From Podospora pseudoanserina (lineage: Eukaryota > Ascomycota > Sordariomycetes > Sordariales > Podosporaceae): 64,000 nt of DNA. Below, piece after piece: positions 1-12,414 of this stretch. The DNA lies in NCBI RefSeq assembly GCF_035222485.1, contig NC_085925.1:186001-250000 (forward strand). The letters are read 5' to 3'. The notes under the pieces were generated by a model. The model worked only from the letters and a program-made list of their open reading frames with translations. It searched no databases and had not been told where the DNA came from. The position numbers were made by a program, and so were the translations under genes. Numbering within the stretch: the first letter of the stretch is position 1; the number at the start of each line of letters is the position of its first letter.

Positions 1-2842
1 CGCTCTCACTGGCTCCAACCCTGCTTGTACGTCATAGTATCCGCGGCGGCGATGTCGTGATTTGGCGTCATGGCACCAACCACGAAAAATTTTTATCCTC
101 CTTCCCAACGGCCGCCCCCGGGACACAAGCACGGTCAGCCCAAGAGCTCAAACCCATGTTTTCGATGGCCGGTTTCTGCAAGTCTGGCCGGGCCGAGGGT
201 GCTACCGTGCCACCGGCCACGGGAAGTTTAATTTGTCTCTGCACCGTCTCTTTGGCCATGCCGCGCATCACGTCAATCCAAGCTCCACTTTGTGCCATCT
301 GCTCGGTGAGGCTGTCTGTTGGACCATTGAACAATGGCGATGGCGACATTTTAGCCCCCCTCCAAACAGGCAGGTCGACAGCTTGCCCTCTGCTGACCAC
401 ACGTCCTCGCTTTGCCGCGGCCCATCGTCCCTGCTCCTTGTCGTGCCATCAGTCCTTCGATGTCGATAAATGTCAGATGCCACTCATGCAGGCCGTGGCC
501 TGTCAGGTTCGCTGGTCTCGGTGGAGATAGTTCACACCTCCTCATCGACAAACATGAAACCTGACATCCCCTATCTCCAGTTAGGCGACGGCATCCTCTG
601 CTAGTCTTCATCTCTAATCGCCGCCCACTCTGGGGAAGACCCTCCCCTCCGTATACGGCCCGGAGGCGTCGCCGTGGACAACTCCAGACTCGGCTGACAA
701 GGGAGTACCATGATCAATCCCCATTGTTGTTTTGTCCCCGATCTCGGATGCCAGTGCCGCGCTTCAGACTCCACTTCATCCTCAGGTGTTGTAAGGAGCC
801 TGCGATTGCGGATCGAGTAGGCTGATGTGATATGTCTAACAGACGGCAGTTGTCAAACCGCAGCCATAGCCTTTGGACGACGTGCTATCGTTTAGCTGAC
901 AATAAAAGGGCACTCGGCATCGTGGGAACTGGACTGGTCGGCAGGTTGAATGTGGTAGACTGTCGAGGTCGGTCATGGAATGTTCAATTGAAAACGGATA
1001 TCTTAGCATGCTGGTAGTGGAAAAGTCAGCAGACATCTATAAGTCTGAGGGTGCAACACAGCTTACCATAGCTGGGCTGGATCAAGGGCTGACCAGGCAG
1101 TCTGATACCACCTGATCGGCCAGGTGTCGAAAGGCCGCCATGAGGGTTTCACAGTGGCGTGCAGTTTTCAACCTCAGGTTCGTGCGAGGTCACTGCTGCC
1201 GGGCCTCGGAGGGGATGGCTTCCATTAATAGACAGACATGAAAGAAGCTCAATGTCCGACATTCGCAGTGACGGCATGCTAGCGGATGACGCAATTGCGG
1301 AATGGGCCAGTTTGTGACAGTCCAAAATCCCCAGAGCCGCCAATTGACTCCATCAGGTTGGCGAACGACATCCTGAGATTGGGTCAGTTTAGGAACACAT
1401 CGATGACAGCCGGAGAGTGATCACGCAATCTCTCCACTACGCGCCCATCTCCAAGGCCTCGTGTGGATAACTTGCTGCTCTTTGGGGATTAGACACTCAA
1501 ACTAAGGTAACTTAGTTGCCGTTGCGGGGGCAGATCATGGCGCTTTCCCGTTGATGCAACCAGGTACCGTATCATTGCAGCACGGCGTCTACTACACCAA
1601 GTAGGCCCAGTTATCATGTGCACCTTCCATACTCTCGATAAGGGTCCTGGCACATCCTGGGTGCTTGAACCATGGATGGTTTATGCAGCTCTGGTGATAT
1701 TAGGCTGTGGGTCCGTTAACCCTGAATCCCTGAGAGTTTGAATGTTTACAACATCAAGCCTTGTCAAGTGGATGTGACATGAAATTGTTCTATAGGTATA
1801 TTATTTAGTGGAACAAAACAAACTCTGAAAACCACGCAAGCTATTACTTCATGCGCAGCAGATAGGACTTCGTCGAACTTCTGCAAGACCGAGGGCAGGA
1901 TACCTCGGCTCCTTCTATTAGAGTCTTTTCCCTGATAAAATCAGCCAGAGCCTGTATATTGTATCATGTGTGAGCTTTCAACAGTGTGTTGGTCTAGAAC
2001 AATACCTACCTGCTCTGTATGGCCCAAGGGTAGATTTACTACCTGAGTTAGATGTGACATATGACAGACCTCCAGTACATTTTGAACATGTAGATCCCTG
2101 GTCCAGGGGTGCTCTATGTACACATAACAATTTCATGTTTGATTCAAACCCTATCTGCAATAACTGTGGGTAAGGTAAGGTACCTCTGTATGGTGTTGAA
2201 CAGCCATGTTCTTGGCCCAATGGGAACCTGAAACCAGGCTCAGGACACAAGTACCACTAGTATCAAAATTGAGGATCAACCCCGTAGAAAGCGAGCAATG
2301 ATCCGTGGACCAACGGGAACAAACAAACACCAGAGGATACTGTCTAACCTCGGACTCCGAACGGCCGAAAATATTACCACCCCAAAACATATTCATTGCT
2401 CGCAGAGTGACTCATGAGAATGTTACAACAGATACTCCTCAAATGGCTTTAGCCAGCTTGCTGCTATTTCCTGGGAAGTATCATAATGTCTAGACAAAAT
2501 TTAATCCTGCTTAAGTCCACTAGGACTCATCCCTCCGGCAAATGCGAGCCGGCCATGCACGCCGAGTCAAGCAGACCGAGTTCAATGTAACATGCCTTGA
2601 ACTAATCACAATAGCATTTGCTTAAACAGGACTAATTGTATGACCGAGCCGCAAAACTGCATGTATGGTCTAACCTGATGCATCCCAAACCGCGTCATCG
2701 TGTTCTCGATGTGATCCTTCAAATCAACCCCTTGGTCTTGGCGACAGGACGCACAAAGTATCAGGTCGTCTTCCAGGAATTCTCTCAAAAATTTGCACAA
2801 AGGCTCTGGCTGCCTGTCTATGGTGCTCTGCAGATACGGATC
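1..2842. other. Gene-free left region
   Basis: No open frame here has a recognisable domain or a splice pattern that would build a conserved protein. The first 850 bases are GC-rich with several short overlapping frames on both strands, which look like chance. From about 1700 to 2640 the sequence becomes more AT-rich and broken by stops, with short low-complexity stretches such as repeated GGTAA near 2168. It could be an intergenic spacer, or an old sequence too diverged to name. I see no tRNA-like fold. Confidence 0.5.
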
Positions 2843-4450
2843 ATGCAGACGCTTTCACTGAAGCGTGCTGCGGCGGTGGCTGCACACCCTTCCAGCCTCA
2901 AGCTCAACAAACGCCTTGCCCGCATTTCTATCCTTATTCTTAGCTTCACCCTATCTGTGGCTCTGTTTGCTTGGACCAAACAGCATGACCGGCACGCCCA
3001 GCGATCCTGGCTCTCAGGGCTGTTGCACAGAGCAAAGTATGGTGGAGAACGGGAGACCCCCTTTTACCCTCACGACACAACAACCAGCTTTTCACCCGTG
3101 TCTTTCCCTGCGGATCAAATCGAGAACTTGTCCACCAAAGACATGTGTGCTTCCTTCCCCCACTACCTCATCCGAGAACACATCCAACCAGTCTTGAAGA
3201 TGGGCCATGGCGAAAACCGCGACATGATCAATGCCCAGCTCAACAGCGTATCCGCCTGCTTCCACCCGGATGAGCTCCTCATTTTCTCAGACCTCCCAGA
3301 GACACTGCCAAATGGGCACCAGGCAGTCGACATCCTCCACAACCTTCCGCAGAGGTACAGGATGATCAACGACACCCCCGAAGCCCAACCAGAGCCCGAC
3401 TTTGCTGCCTACGAAGCCATGCACGACCTCTTCCGAGCCGGGAACCTGACTGCCGAAAACAATCCGACGATGAAGAATAAAAGGACCGGGTGGAGGTTGG
3501 ACAAGTACAAGTTCCTGGCGCAGGTAGAGCGTGCCTGGACCGAGAGAAAGAACAAGGACTGGTATTTCTTTTACGAGAGCGACACGTTTGTCTCGTGGGA
3601 CAATGTGTTCCGGTTCCTGTCAACGCTCGATCCCAACAAGGCGCTGTACATGGGGAGCCCTTCTCCAGGCCGTCGCGATCCCAAGACAGATGAGGAGACT
3701 TGGTTTGCCAACGGAGGTCCGGGTTATGTGCTTTCGCGGGGCGCGATGAGGGTCCTGTTTGAGAAGAGACCTTCGTCGCGGGAAACGGGGGTGTGGACGG
3801 AAGAGCCGTTTCTCCTGAAATACATAAACGTTGTGAGGACAGACCCGTGTGGTGATGCCATTCTGGGTTGGGTGCTTTGGCTCGTAGGGATACGGCTCAG
3901 CGGCTTCTTTCCGTCGTTTAACACGTATGCACTACACTCACTACCATACACACAGAGGTTGTGGTGTCAAAGCTTTTTGACTATGCACAAGCTAAGCCCA
4001 AAAGAGATGGTCCGGCTTTGGAGATGGGAGTACGGAAACAGGAAGCTGGGTCGGCCGTTGATGTACGCCGACTTGTTCGAGAGCTTCTTCCTGCCGGAGA
4101 TTGAAGAGGCTGATTCGAGAAACAACTGGGACAATACAAACTGGGATCGGCTGGCGCGTGGCAGTGATGTATACGTTGACAGTGTGGAGGAGTGCCGCGA
4201 GGCCTGCGAAAAGAAGACCAGCTGTCTTCAGTATCATTGGAATGGCAAACAAGCCAGAAAGTGTGTATTGATGCCCTTTCTCACACTGGGGCGAGCAAAG
4301 GATCCCGAGACAGTGGTGAAGAAAGAGGGCGGAGAAGAGCGATTCGTTTACACCAGTGGCTGGATAAAACCTCGCATCAAGAGCTGGGCCAAGGAGCATC
4401 CTTGCGCGATACCTGACTGGTTGAGTCCCAGTACTGAAAGGCATTATTGA
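2843..4450 (+). CDS. GT31-like glycosyltransferase, type II membrane protein with PAN-like tail
   Basis: Single-exon gene, 535 aa from the ATG at 2843. That start places a signal anchor near residues 25-42 (ISILILSFTLSVALFAW) right after a basic stretch, typical of Golgi type II glycosyltransferases. The frame is open upstream to 2636, but the extra 69 residues would bury the anchor. The catalytic region has the aromatic YFFYESDTFVSWDN segment, with ESD as the likely metal/nucleotide-sugar motif, followed by YMGSPSPG and NGGPGYVLSRGA, as in fungal GT31-like proteins annotated as beta-1,3-glycosyltransferase-like. Near the C-terminus a cysteine-rich stretch (SVEECREACEKKTSCLQYHW) resembles a PAN/Apple module, seen in many fungal members. 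The donor sugar and acceptor cannot be read from sequence. The next gene lies tail-to-tail, 236 bases away. Confidence 0.85.
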   Translation: MQTLSLKRAAAVAAHPSSLKLNKRLARISILILSFTLSVALFAWTKQHDRHAQRSWLSGLLHRAKYGGERETPFYPHDTTTSFSPVSFPADQIENLSTKDMCASFPHYLIREHIQPVLKMGHGENRDMINAQLNSVSACFHPDELLIFSDLPETLPNGHQAVDILHNLPQRYRMINDTPEAQPEPDFAAYEAMHDLFRAGNLTAENNPTMKNKRTGWRLDKYKFLAQVERAWTERKNKDWYFFYESDTFVSWDNVFRFLSTLDPNKALYMGSPSPGRRDPKTDEETWFANGGPGYVLSRGAMRVLFEKRPSSRETGVWTEEPFLLKYINVVRTDPCGDAILGWVLWLVGIRLSGFFPSFNTYALHSLPYTQRLWCQSFLTMHKLSPKEMVRLWRWEYGNRKLGRPLMYADLFESFFLPEIEEADSRNNWDNTNWDRLARGSDVYVDSVEECREACEKKTSCLQYHWNGKQARKCVLMPFLTLGRAKDPETVVKKEGGEERFVYTSGWIKPRIKSWAKEHPCAIPDWLSPSTERHY

Positions 4451-4686
4451 TAAGCGTCACGGTATTTGTCTCCAACCGGAAGATTCATGGATCTTGAAAA
4501 CAGTACAAAAGAAGAAACAAAAGGCAAAACAAAATACACAGCAAAGAGCTATAGAGACAGCGTTGTCAAAATTCATTGGATATCGTTTTATCCGATCTTC
4601 CACCGTCGCTAGGTACCTAAGTCATGACAACCCCGAACGAAGTAAGCAGGCAAGAGTATTTCATCCTAGACAATCCTTCAAGATTC

Positions 4687-6769
4687 TTACCCTCCCCCGT
4701 CGATATCCATAACTCCATGTCTTCTGGCCGCCTCGACAATAGCACACCGGCTGAGCCTGGACAGTTCAGTGATGAACTCTTCAACTAGTTTGAGCTGCAG
4801 CATCTCATTTTTGGCAACCTGCTTGATCCTCATATTCCTGATCATTTCAGGCGCCGAGTCTAACAATGCGACATCAGCTTCCGCTTGTGGCTCCAGGGGG
4901 TTTAATAAGACGCTGCAGAAGATGTTGAGAACTGCTGACATGGGGTAGAACAGCATCATACAGAATACCTCTGGCGCCATCAGCACGGGAAGCACACTCC
5001 TCAGGTAGAGCAACGTAGAACGGCTAGCTTCTACACTCAGAGCCAGACTAGAGCTGACACCCTTCATCTCCTCACCAGGCACCACCTCGCCATGAGCGCC
5101 CCAAGCCCGACATCTTCCCGTGGCGCGGTGGATGGTGGCTACCAGGTAATGATACTCAAAATTGATGACAATGGTTCGAACACTGTCGTGGGCTTCACTC
5201 AGCGCTTTGTTGACTCCCACATGGCGGGAAATCGAAAGGGCGGGCCTGTGTTTGAGCGGGACAGAGAGCCGCCACTTTTCCAGCTCATCGTCGAGTTCTC
5301 GTATATTCCGCAACAGCTCGGCGTCTGTCTTGCGAAGGGCTTCGGCCGAGTAGAGCAGCTGACATGTTTTTGACTTGATGAGCGTCAACCTCAAGTCGCC
5401 AGGCAAGCTTGGGATCATGGTCTCATCATCGTGGTCGACTTGCATATACCGGTCGAGGTATTGAGTCAGGGCATAGTTGGGCGGCAGCGACAGGTCGCAA
5501 TGTTCGTCTGGGATGCAAGGCGGCTGGCCAGTACGCAGAGAGAGCTCCTTGTCAAAGTTGTAGGTCAACCAAAAGAGCTTGCGGAGAAGCTTTGGTGCCC
5601 GCGACGCCGGCGAAGAGGATGACCAAGGGTTGGCGATGGTGTGTGCGCCCAGCATAAACATGATGCGACAGGCGAGGGAGAGACATATGAGAGAGGACTG
5701 AACCCGGCCGGCAAAGAGCTGGTACATGGTCTAGTAAGCGGTCAGCAGGTGAGAAATCACGTAGCAGAATTGGGAGCTTGAACACACTGACCAACATGAT
5801 CATGGTCTGCAAACTAGTCAGAGTAAAATCGCGACGCAGCGCGGCTGGGAGCAAATGCTGAGCCTTTGCAGCCATCACGTCTCCTTCTATTGGCGGCACT
5901 ACCGGCGATTCGGAGCCCACAAATAAGGTCACCATGCATAGAAAGGCAAAGACACAGGTTTTGGCAACAAGAAGCTCATGGGGACCGGGGCTTCCCAGGC
6001 CGTAGGCGGTGTCTATGGTCTCCTCAAACAGAACAGTGTCCAACACAGGGAACACCAACCTGAAGTGAGAGGTGCCAAAGAAGGCGAGGTATCGATCGGT
6101 CACGGCCCTGTCCGGCAGGGACGGCGGCTCCTTGATGGGCGGCAGCACATCCTCCTTGCCCAGCTGCGGCGCACCGCGGTCAACTTCATCGTCATCCCAT
6201 ACGGCAGGAAATACGGGGGCCTGGCCGGCACGGGAGCGAATCCACTCCCGGCCCGTGGTCGAGAAATGCGGAACTCCGTTGTACGAGCTGATCTCGCCAA
6301 GGTGGTACCCGGCAAAGTGCAGCTTGCCGAAACAGGGCCGGGAGCCAGATACGGGGGACGGTGGAGGCAGACCCTCGGGATCTCGGCACGGGGAGAAGGT
6401 GTTTGTGGAAGAGGACAGCGGCGCTGGAGCGGTCAGAGGGTCCATCAACAGAGCCTCGAGCGGCTGCAGCTTGTGGGTCAGGGTCTCTTCAGGTGCGTGA
6501 GGAGTCGGCCTGTTATTTAATCTTGTGCTCGATGGCTTCTTGGACACGCCCCTCTTCCTCGGGCGTATCTCACGATCAAAGGTGCATTCGAGGTCATGGT
6601 GTTTACACCAGTCACAGGAGGGATGGGCGGGTTCACACTGAATCTACAGCAACAGGAAAAGAGACCAGCGGGACACAGTCAGCAACTGGACGATAACGTG
6701 GATGTAATCCGATTCTGGGTTGCACACCTTTCTCTTGTGACACGCATCGCAAGCCCGCTTGCGCCCCAT
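4687..6769 (-). CDS. Zn(II)2Cys6 fungal transcription factor
   Basis: Three exons on the minus strand (6769-6728, 6643-5792, 5730-4687) give 645 aa. The first exon is 42 nt and encodes MGRKRACDACHKRK. Splicing to IQCEPAHPSCDWCKHHDLEC completes the six-cysteine zinc cluster, so the 84-nt intron interrupts the DNA-binding domain. Exon 2 ends in LTSLQTMIML and joins TMYQLFAGR through a 61-nt intron in phase. The C-terminal half carries the fungal_trans middle homology region, with the hallmark FWLTYNFDKELSLRTGQPP. The gene faces away from the PDR transporter across a 1.2 kb shared promoter, so regulating that transporter is a reasonable inference but unproven. The target is otherwise unknown. 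The stop is TAA at 4689-4687. Confidence 0.88.
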
Positions 6770-7976
6770 AGTCGGCAGCGGGAGCGGGAGAGTGGCCTTG
6801 ACAGAGAGCGATGACGCGGGGATTTGAGGCCGCTGACAAAGCGCCCGGTCGGGTTTGATGCGGGTGTGGCAACTGGAGGAAATGGCAGCGGGCAGCGGGC
6901 AGCGGGAAGGATGACGCAGGGTGTGTCAATCAATCAGTGGAAGCGACGCGCGACATGGCAGCTGTCAAAAAGTTGCCATCGAAACCGAGTTTCAGACTCG
7001 TCAGTCCTCAGCTGGGCCCAACATTCTGGTTTCCTGATGACTTTTTGCACCGAGCTCAGCGAGCTGGGTTCAACGATGTCACTACTCACCGCTCACCGCT
7101 GTCTCTTGCTTTCGAACTCGAACTCGTCCCAAGAAAAAGAAACACCGTCCGTGCCCGCGGAAGCGGCATGTGCCGTGCCAAGCAGCCAAGGGCAAACCCC
7201 GCCCTGCTGGAACATTGGTGGAAGCTTTCTTCACTTTCTGCCGAACCACCCGAGATTTCAAAGCACCGGGGCCGGGATTCGACCTCTGCGCGGCCTGCGC
7301 CTTGATCATTGCCTTATCTCCGTCTTATAACCCCCCGAGACCATCGGCAGGCAATGCACTCACCGTCCGAACCCCGTTCGATGTGGGCGCCTTGGCCCCC
7401 GATGGCACCGTTGCCCCCGTCTCGCGATGCCGAGCATTTGTTACTGCCCATTGGCAATCCACATCCCGTTCGTTGAGATCGATCTTCATGTTTCCAGAAC
7501 AGTCACCATGTACGTAACATCGACACTCTTCTCGATGACTCTAACGTTTGTTGACCAAGGAAGACGATGACCTTTTCGTATACCCGCTCAGGTGCCCCAT
7601 TTTTGAGATTGGCACAGCTCCAGCGCACACTTCCCAGACAACTCTACGCATTGTGACTAAGTGGTTCCATCCTTGGAGAGCTTGCGTTGCAGTGTCCACT
7701 CGTGTCAAGGCATCAAAACCAACACCGGGATCAGGCCGTCACCAACTTCGTGATTCAGGAACAGAGTGGAGATGTGAGCATCCACACTCCTCCACCATCG
7801 CGGTGATGGGTTGGCCGCCCTGCCGATGCCGATGGCCGAAGCTGACTGAGAGGAAATGGGTGAAAAGAAAAAGTCAATTAAATAGCCATGGGGGCCTCGT
7901 TTCTTGGCTCCGATTCTCTCTTGGTCCTCCATCCCATCGTACCGGTCCCTCTCAACCCCTTCGCCGGCAAGCCATC
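6770..7976. promoter_or_regulatory. Divergent promoter region between the regulator and the PDR transporter
   Basis: About 1.2 kb separates the two divergent start codons. Frames within it show no conserved protein. It holds an inverted CCAAT-like ATTGG near 7450 and a CGG palindrome at 7155-7160. The frame upstream of the transporter ATG stays open back to about 7548, but that stretch does not resemble an ABC N-terminus and is treated as leader. Confidence 0.5.
7154..7161. promoter_or_regulatory. PDRE-like CGG palindrome (CCCGCGGA)
   Basis: Seven of eight bases match the TCCGYGGA pleiotropic drug response element known from yeast PDR promoters, and the core CCGCGG is the kind of inverted CGG pair that Zn2Cys6 dimers bind. 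It sits about 0.8 kb upstream of the transporter ATG and 0.4 kb upstream of the regulator ATG. A six-base GC palindrome can arise by chance, so this is only a candidate. Confidence 0.25.
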
Positions 7977-10900
7977 ATGGAGACGGCACCAGCTTCCAAC
8001 CCCGACCCCACGGGAGTCGTCCACGAATGGAAACTCAAGCACAAGGTCGAGGCCATCCGTGAACGCGACAGCCGCTCTGGCCTTCCCCTGAGAGAGCTTG
8101 GTGTCACTTGGAAAGATCTCACCGTCAGCGCCATTTCCTCCGACGCCGCCATCCACGAGAACGTTATCTCCCAGTTCAACATCCCCAAGAAGATCCAGGA
8201 ATCCCGCCACAAGCCGCCCCTCAAGACCATCCTAGATAAGACTCATGGCTGCGTCAAGCCAGGAGAGATGCTCCTGGTTTTGGGCCGTCCGGGCTCGGGG
8301 TGTACGACCTTGCTCAAAATGATTGCCAACCACAGGAAGGGCTATCAGAACGTGGAGGGAGATGTCAAGTATGGCAGTATGGACGCATCGGAAGCGGAAA
8401 AGTACCGTGGCCAGATCGTCATGAACACCGAGGAGGAGCTCTTCTTCCCCTCCCTCACCGTGGGGCAGACCATGGACTTTGCTACTCGTCTCAAGATCCC
8501 CTTCCAGCTGCCCGATGGCGTGCAGTCCAAGGAGGAGTACCGCCAGGAAATGATGGAGTTTCTCCTGGAGAGCATGAGCATCACCCACACCAGAGGCACC
8601 AAGGTCGGCAATGAGTTCGTCAGAGGTGTTTCCGGAGGGGAGCGAAAGAGAGTGTCCATCATTGAAACGTTGGCTACAAGAGGCAGTGTCTTTTGCTGGG
8701 ACAACAGCACAAGGGGTCTCGACGCGAGCACGTGAGTTTTCTCTGATGCATTTTATATGCCCTGGGGTCATCAGCTGACACAAGGTTCAACCAACAGAGC
8801 TCTGGACTACACCAAGGCCATCCGTGCCCTGACTGACGTTCTCGGGTTGGCCTCGATTGTCACATTGTACCAAGCAGGCAACGGCATCTACGACCTCTTC
8901 GACAAAGTCCTGGTCCTCGACGCCGGAAAAGAGATCTACTACGGCCCCATGAAGGATGCTCGCCCGTTCATGGAGCAGCTTGGTTTCGTGTGCCGCGACG
9001 GAGCCAATGTTGCTGACTACCTCACCGGTGTCACGGTCCCTACTGAACGCTTGATTGCCCCCGGCTACGAAAAGACCTTCCCCCGCAACCCCGACCAGCT
9101 GAGAAGCGAGTACGAAAAGTCCAACATCTACCAGAAGATGATCGCCGAGTACAGCTACCCAGAGACAGAGGAGGCCAAGGAGAAGACCAAGCTGTTTCAG
9201 GGCGGCGTCGCAGCTGAAAGGGACAGCCACCTCCCCAACAACAGCCCCTTGACCGTTTCCTTCCCTCAGCAAGTCCTTGCCTGCATCATCCGGCAATACC
9301 AGATCCTCTGGGGCGACAAGGCCACCATTGCCATCAAGCAGGGCTCGACACTGGCACAAGCCCTGATCTCCGGTTCTCTCTTCTACAACGCCCCCAACAA
9401 CTCGTCCGGTATCTTCCTCAAGGGAGGTGCCTTGTTCTTCGCCCTTCTCCACAACTGTTTGCTCTCCATGTCTGAGGTTACCGATTCCTTCCACGGCCGC
9501 CCCGTGCTCGCGAAGCACAAGGCCTTTGCCTACTTCCACCCCGCCGCCTTCTGTATCGCTCAAGTCACTGCCGACATTCCCGTTCTGCTGTTCCAGGTTT
9601 TCATTTTTGCCATCGTTCAGTACTTCATGGTCGGGCTCACCATGACAGCCGGCGGTTGGTTCACATACTGGATTGTTGTCTTTGCTACCACCATGGTGAG
9701 TTTATTCCCGCTTCTGTCTCTCCCTTTGCCTCGCTAACGGGGTATTTCTTCTAGTGCATGACCGCCTGCTTCCGCATGATTGGTGCTGCGTTTTCCAACT
9801 TTGATGCCGCCTCCAAGATCTCGGGCTTGGCCGTCAAGCTGCTCATCATGTACACGGGCTACATGATTATCCGGCCCAAGATGCACCCCTGGTTCGGCTG
9901 GATCTTCTGGATCAACCCCCTGGCTTACGCCTTTGACGCTCTCCTCTCCAACGAGTTCAAGGGCCAAATCATTCCTTGCGTCGGACCAAACCTCGTTCCC
10001 ACTGGACCTGGATACATGGGCCTCGAGGTTGGCCAGCAGGCATGTGCTGGCGTGGGCGGCGCCGTGCCAGGTCGCAGCTACGTTCTCGGCGATGACTACT
10101 TGAGCTCCTTGGAGTACGGAAGCGGCCACATCTGGAGGAACTTTGGAATTGTCTGGGCTTTCTGGGCCTTGTTCGTCACCATCACGATTCTGGCCACCAC
10201 CAACTGGAAGTCTGCGTCTGAGGGTGGGCCCTCCTTGTTGATTCCCAGGGAAAAGTCAAAGGTTGGGCTTCATGGCGCTCGCAGGAACAAGGCTGGCGAC
10301 GAAGAAGCGGCCGTTGACGAAAAGGGCGGCTTCTCCTCGGGCAGCGGCAGCGAGACGGACGAGACACTTGCCGTCAAGGGCGCAGATGCGCAGATGCAAA
10401 AGCAGGAGGTAGATCTTGTTCGCAACACTTCGGTCTTCACATGGAAGGATCTCTGTTACACTGTTTCTACCCTTGACGGCGATCGCCAGCTCTTGGACAA
10501 CGTGCAAGGATGGGTCAAGCCTGGCATGCTGGGTGCCTTGATGGGCTCTTCTGGTGCTGGCAAGACCACTCTCTTGGATGTCCTTGCGCAGAGAAAGACT
10601 GAAGGTGTTATCAAGGGAAGCATCATGGTCGATGGTCGTGAGCTGCCTGTCTCTTTCCAGAGAAATGCGGGCTACTGTGAGCAGCTTGACGTGCATGAGC
10701 CGTATGCTACCGTCCGGGAGGCGCTCGAGTTCAGCGCCCTTCTGCGGCAGCCTCGCGAGGTCCCCCGTGAGGAAAAGTTGCGCTATGTCGACACCATCAT
10801 TGACCTCCTCGAGCTGCACGACCTGGCTGACACCCTGATTGGCCGCGTCGGCATGGGTCTGTCTGTGGAACAGCGCAAGCGTGTCACTATCGGAGTCGAA

Positions 10901-12334
10901 CTTGTCGCCAAGCCCTCGATCTTGATCTTCTTGGATGAGCCCACCTCGGGCCTCGATGGCCAGTCTGCCTACAACACGGTCCGCTTCCTCCGCAAGCTCG
11001 CCGACGTTGGTCAAGCCGTCTTGGTCACGATTCACCAGCCCTCGGCCCAGCTCTTTGCCCAGTTCGACACATTGCTTCTGTTGCAACGCGGCGGAAAGAC
11101 GGTCTACTTTGGTGACATTGGCGACAACGCTGCTACTGTCAAGAACTATTTCGCCCGCTACGGTGCCCCCTGCCCCAAGGACGCCAACCCTGCCGAGCAC
11201 ATGATCGATGTGGTGTCTGGCCATCTCTCCCAGGGCCGTGACTGGAATGAGGTTTGGCTCTCGTCTCCCGAACACAGCGCAGTCGTCAAGGAGCTTGATG
11301 AGATCATATCCGAGGCCGCTTCCAAGCCTGCTGGCTATGTGGACGACGGCCGCGAGTTTGCCACGCCCCTTTTGGAGCAAACCAAGGTTGTCACGAAGCG
11401 CATGAACATTTCCCTGTACCGCAACCGAGACTATGTCAACAACAAGATCATGCTGCACGTCTCGGCCGCGCTTATCAACGGCTTCAGTTTCTGGATGATT
11501 GGCGACGACATTTCGGATTTGCAGATGATTCTTTTCACCATCTTCCAGTTCATCTTCGTCGCTCCCGGTGTCATTGCCCAGCTGCAGCCGCTCTTCATCG
11601 ACCGCCGCAACATCTTTGAGGCCCGCGAGAAGAAGAGCAAGATGTACTCTTGGATTGCCTTCGTCACGGGTCTGATCACGTCTGAGATTCCTTACCTCAT
11701 GATTTGCGGCGTCTTGTATTACTGCTGCTGGTACTACACAGTCGGCTTCCCTACCTCGTCCAAGCGTGCCGGCGCGACGCTGTTTGTCATGCTCATGTAC
11801 GAATTTGTCTACACGGGCATGGGCCAGTTCATCGCAGCCTACGCCCCCAATGCCGTCTTTGCCTCGCTCGCCAACCCCTTCGTCATTGGAATCTTAGTCG
11901 CCTTCTGCGGTGTCTTGGTCCCCTACGCACAGATCCAGGTCTTTTGGAGGTATTGGATCTACTACCTCAACCCCTTCAACTACCTCATGGGGTCCATGCT
12001 GGTCTTTGCTGCCTGGGACTGGCCCATCAACTGCAACCCTCACGAGCTGGCCAGGTTCGATCCTCCCAACGGCACCACTTGTGGCGACTACCTGAGCACC
12101 TATCTTGAGAAGGGGTACGGCATGGCTGCGAACTTGTTAAACCCCGATGCTCTTTCCGAGTGCCAGGTCTGCCAGTTCAAGTCTGGAAGCGACTACCTTC
12201 GCACCATCAACCTGATGGAGTACAGCTACGGCTGGAGAGATGCCGGCATTGTCGTCATCTTTGTTATCAGCTCGTATGCTATGGTCTATGGCTTGATGAA
12301 GCTGAGAACAAAGACCAGCAAGAAGGCTGAGTGA
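7977..12334 (+). CDS. Full-length PDR/ABC-G multidrug transporter
   Basis: Three exons (7977-8731, 8798-9695, 9755-12334) give 1410 aa in the (NBD-TMD)x2 order of fungal PDR pumps. NBD1 has the degenerate Walker [10 protein letters not shown] at about residue 103, the signature [11 protein letters not shown] and Walker [16 protein letters not shown]. The first intron (66 nt) falls right after that Walker B and restores [15 protein letters not shown]2 has Walker [13 protein letters not shown] at about residue 815, the degenerate signature [12 protein letters not shown] and Walker [14 protein letters not shown]. Two blocks of about six hydrophobic helices follow the NBDs. The asymmetry (Cys for Lys in Walker A of NBD1, altered signature in NBD2) is normal for this family, so the pump looks functional. 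It is closest in style to the Snq2/Bfr1 group, and is expected at the plasma membrane, exporting hydrophobic drugs or metabolites by ATP hydrolysis. The start was chosen at a good ATG context followed by a family-like N-terminus. Confidence 0.96.
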
Positions 12335-12414
12335 AGAGCACTACTGGTTTTCTTTTATCCTATTTTGGCCTTGTTCACGGGCTTTTGGTAAAACGTGTAC
12401 ATTTTTTGCATACT

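Noticed and set aside
2135-2165. Possible tRNA B-box (GGTTTGAATCA on the minus strand)
   Set aside because: No A-box at the right distance and no acceptor or anticodon stem pairing could be drawn.
7548-7976. N-terminal extension of the PDR transporter
   Set aside because: The frame is open but starts at a TTG, has no family resemblance, and the ATG at 7977 has the better context.
10256-11458. 400-codon minus-strand frame across the PDR transporter
   Set aside because: Exactly antisense to the NBD2 coding region. Its sequence is the reverse-frame shadow of a GC-rich gene, with no domain of its own.
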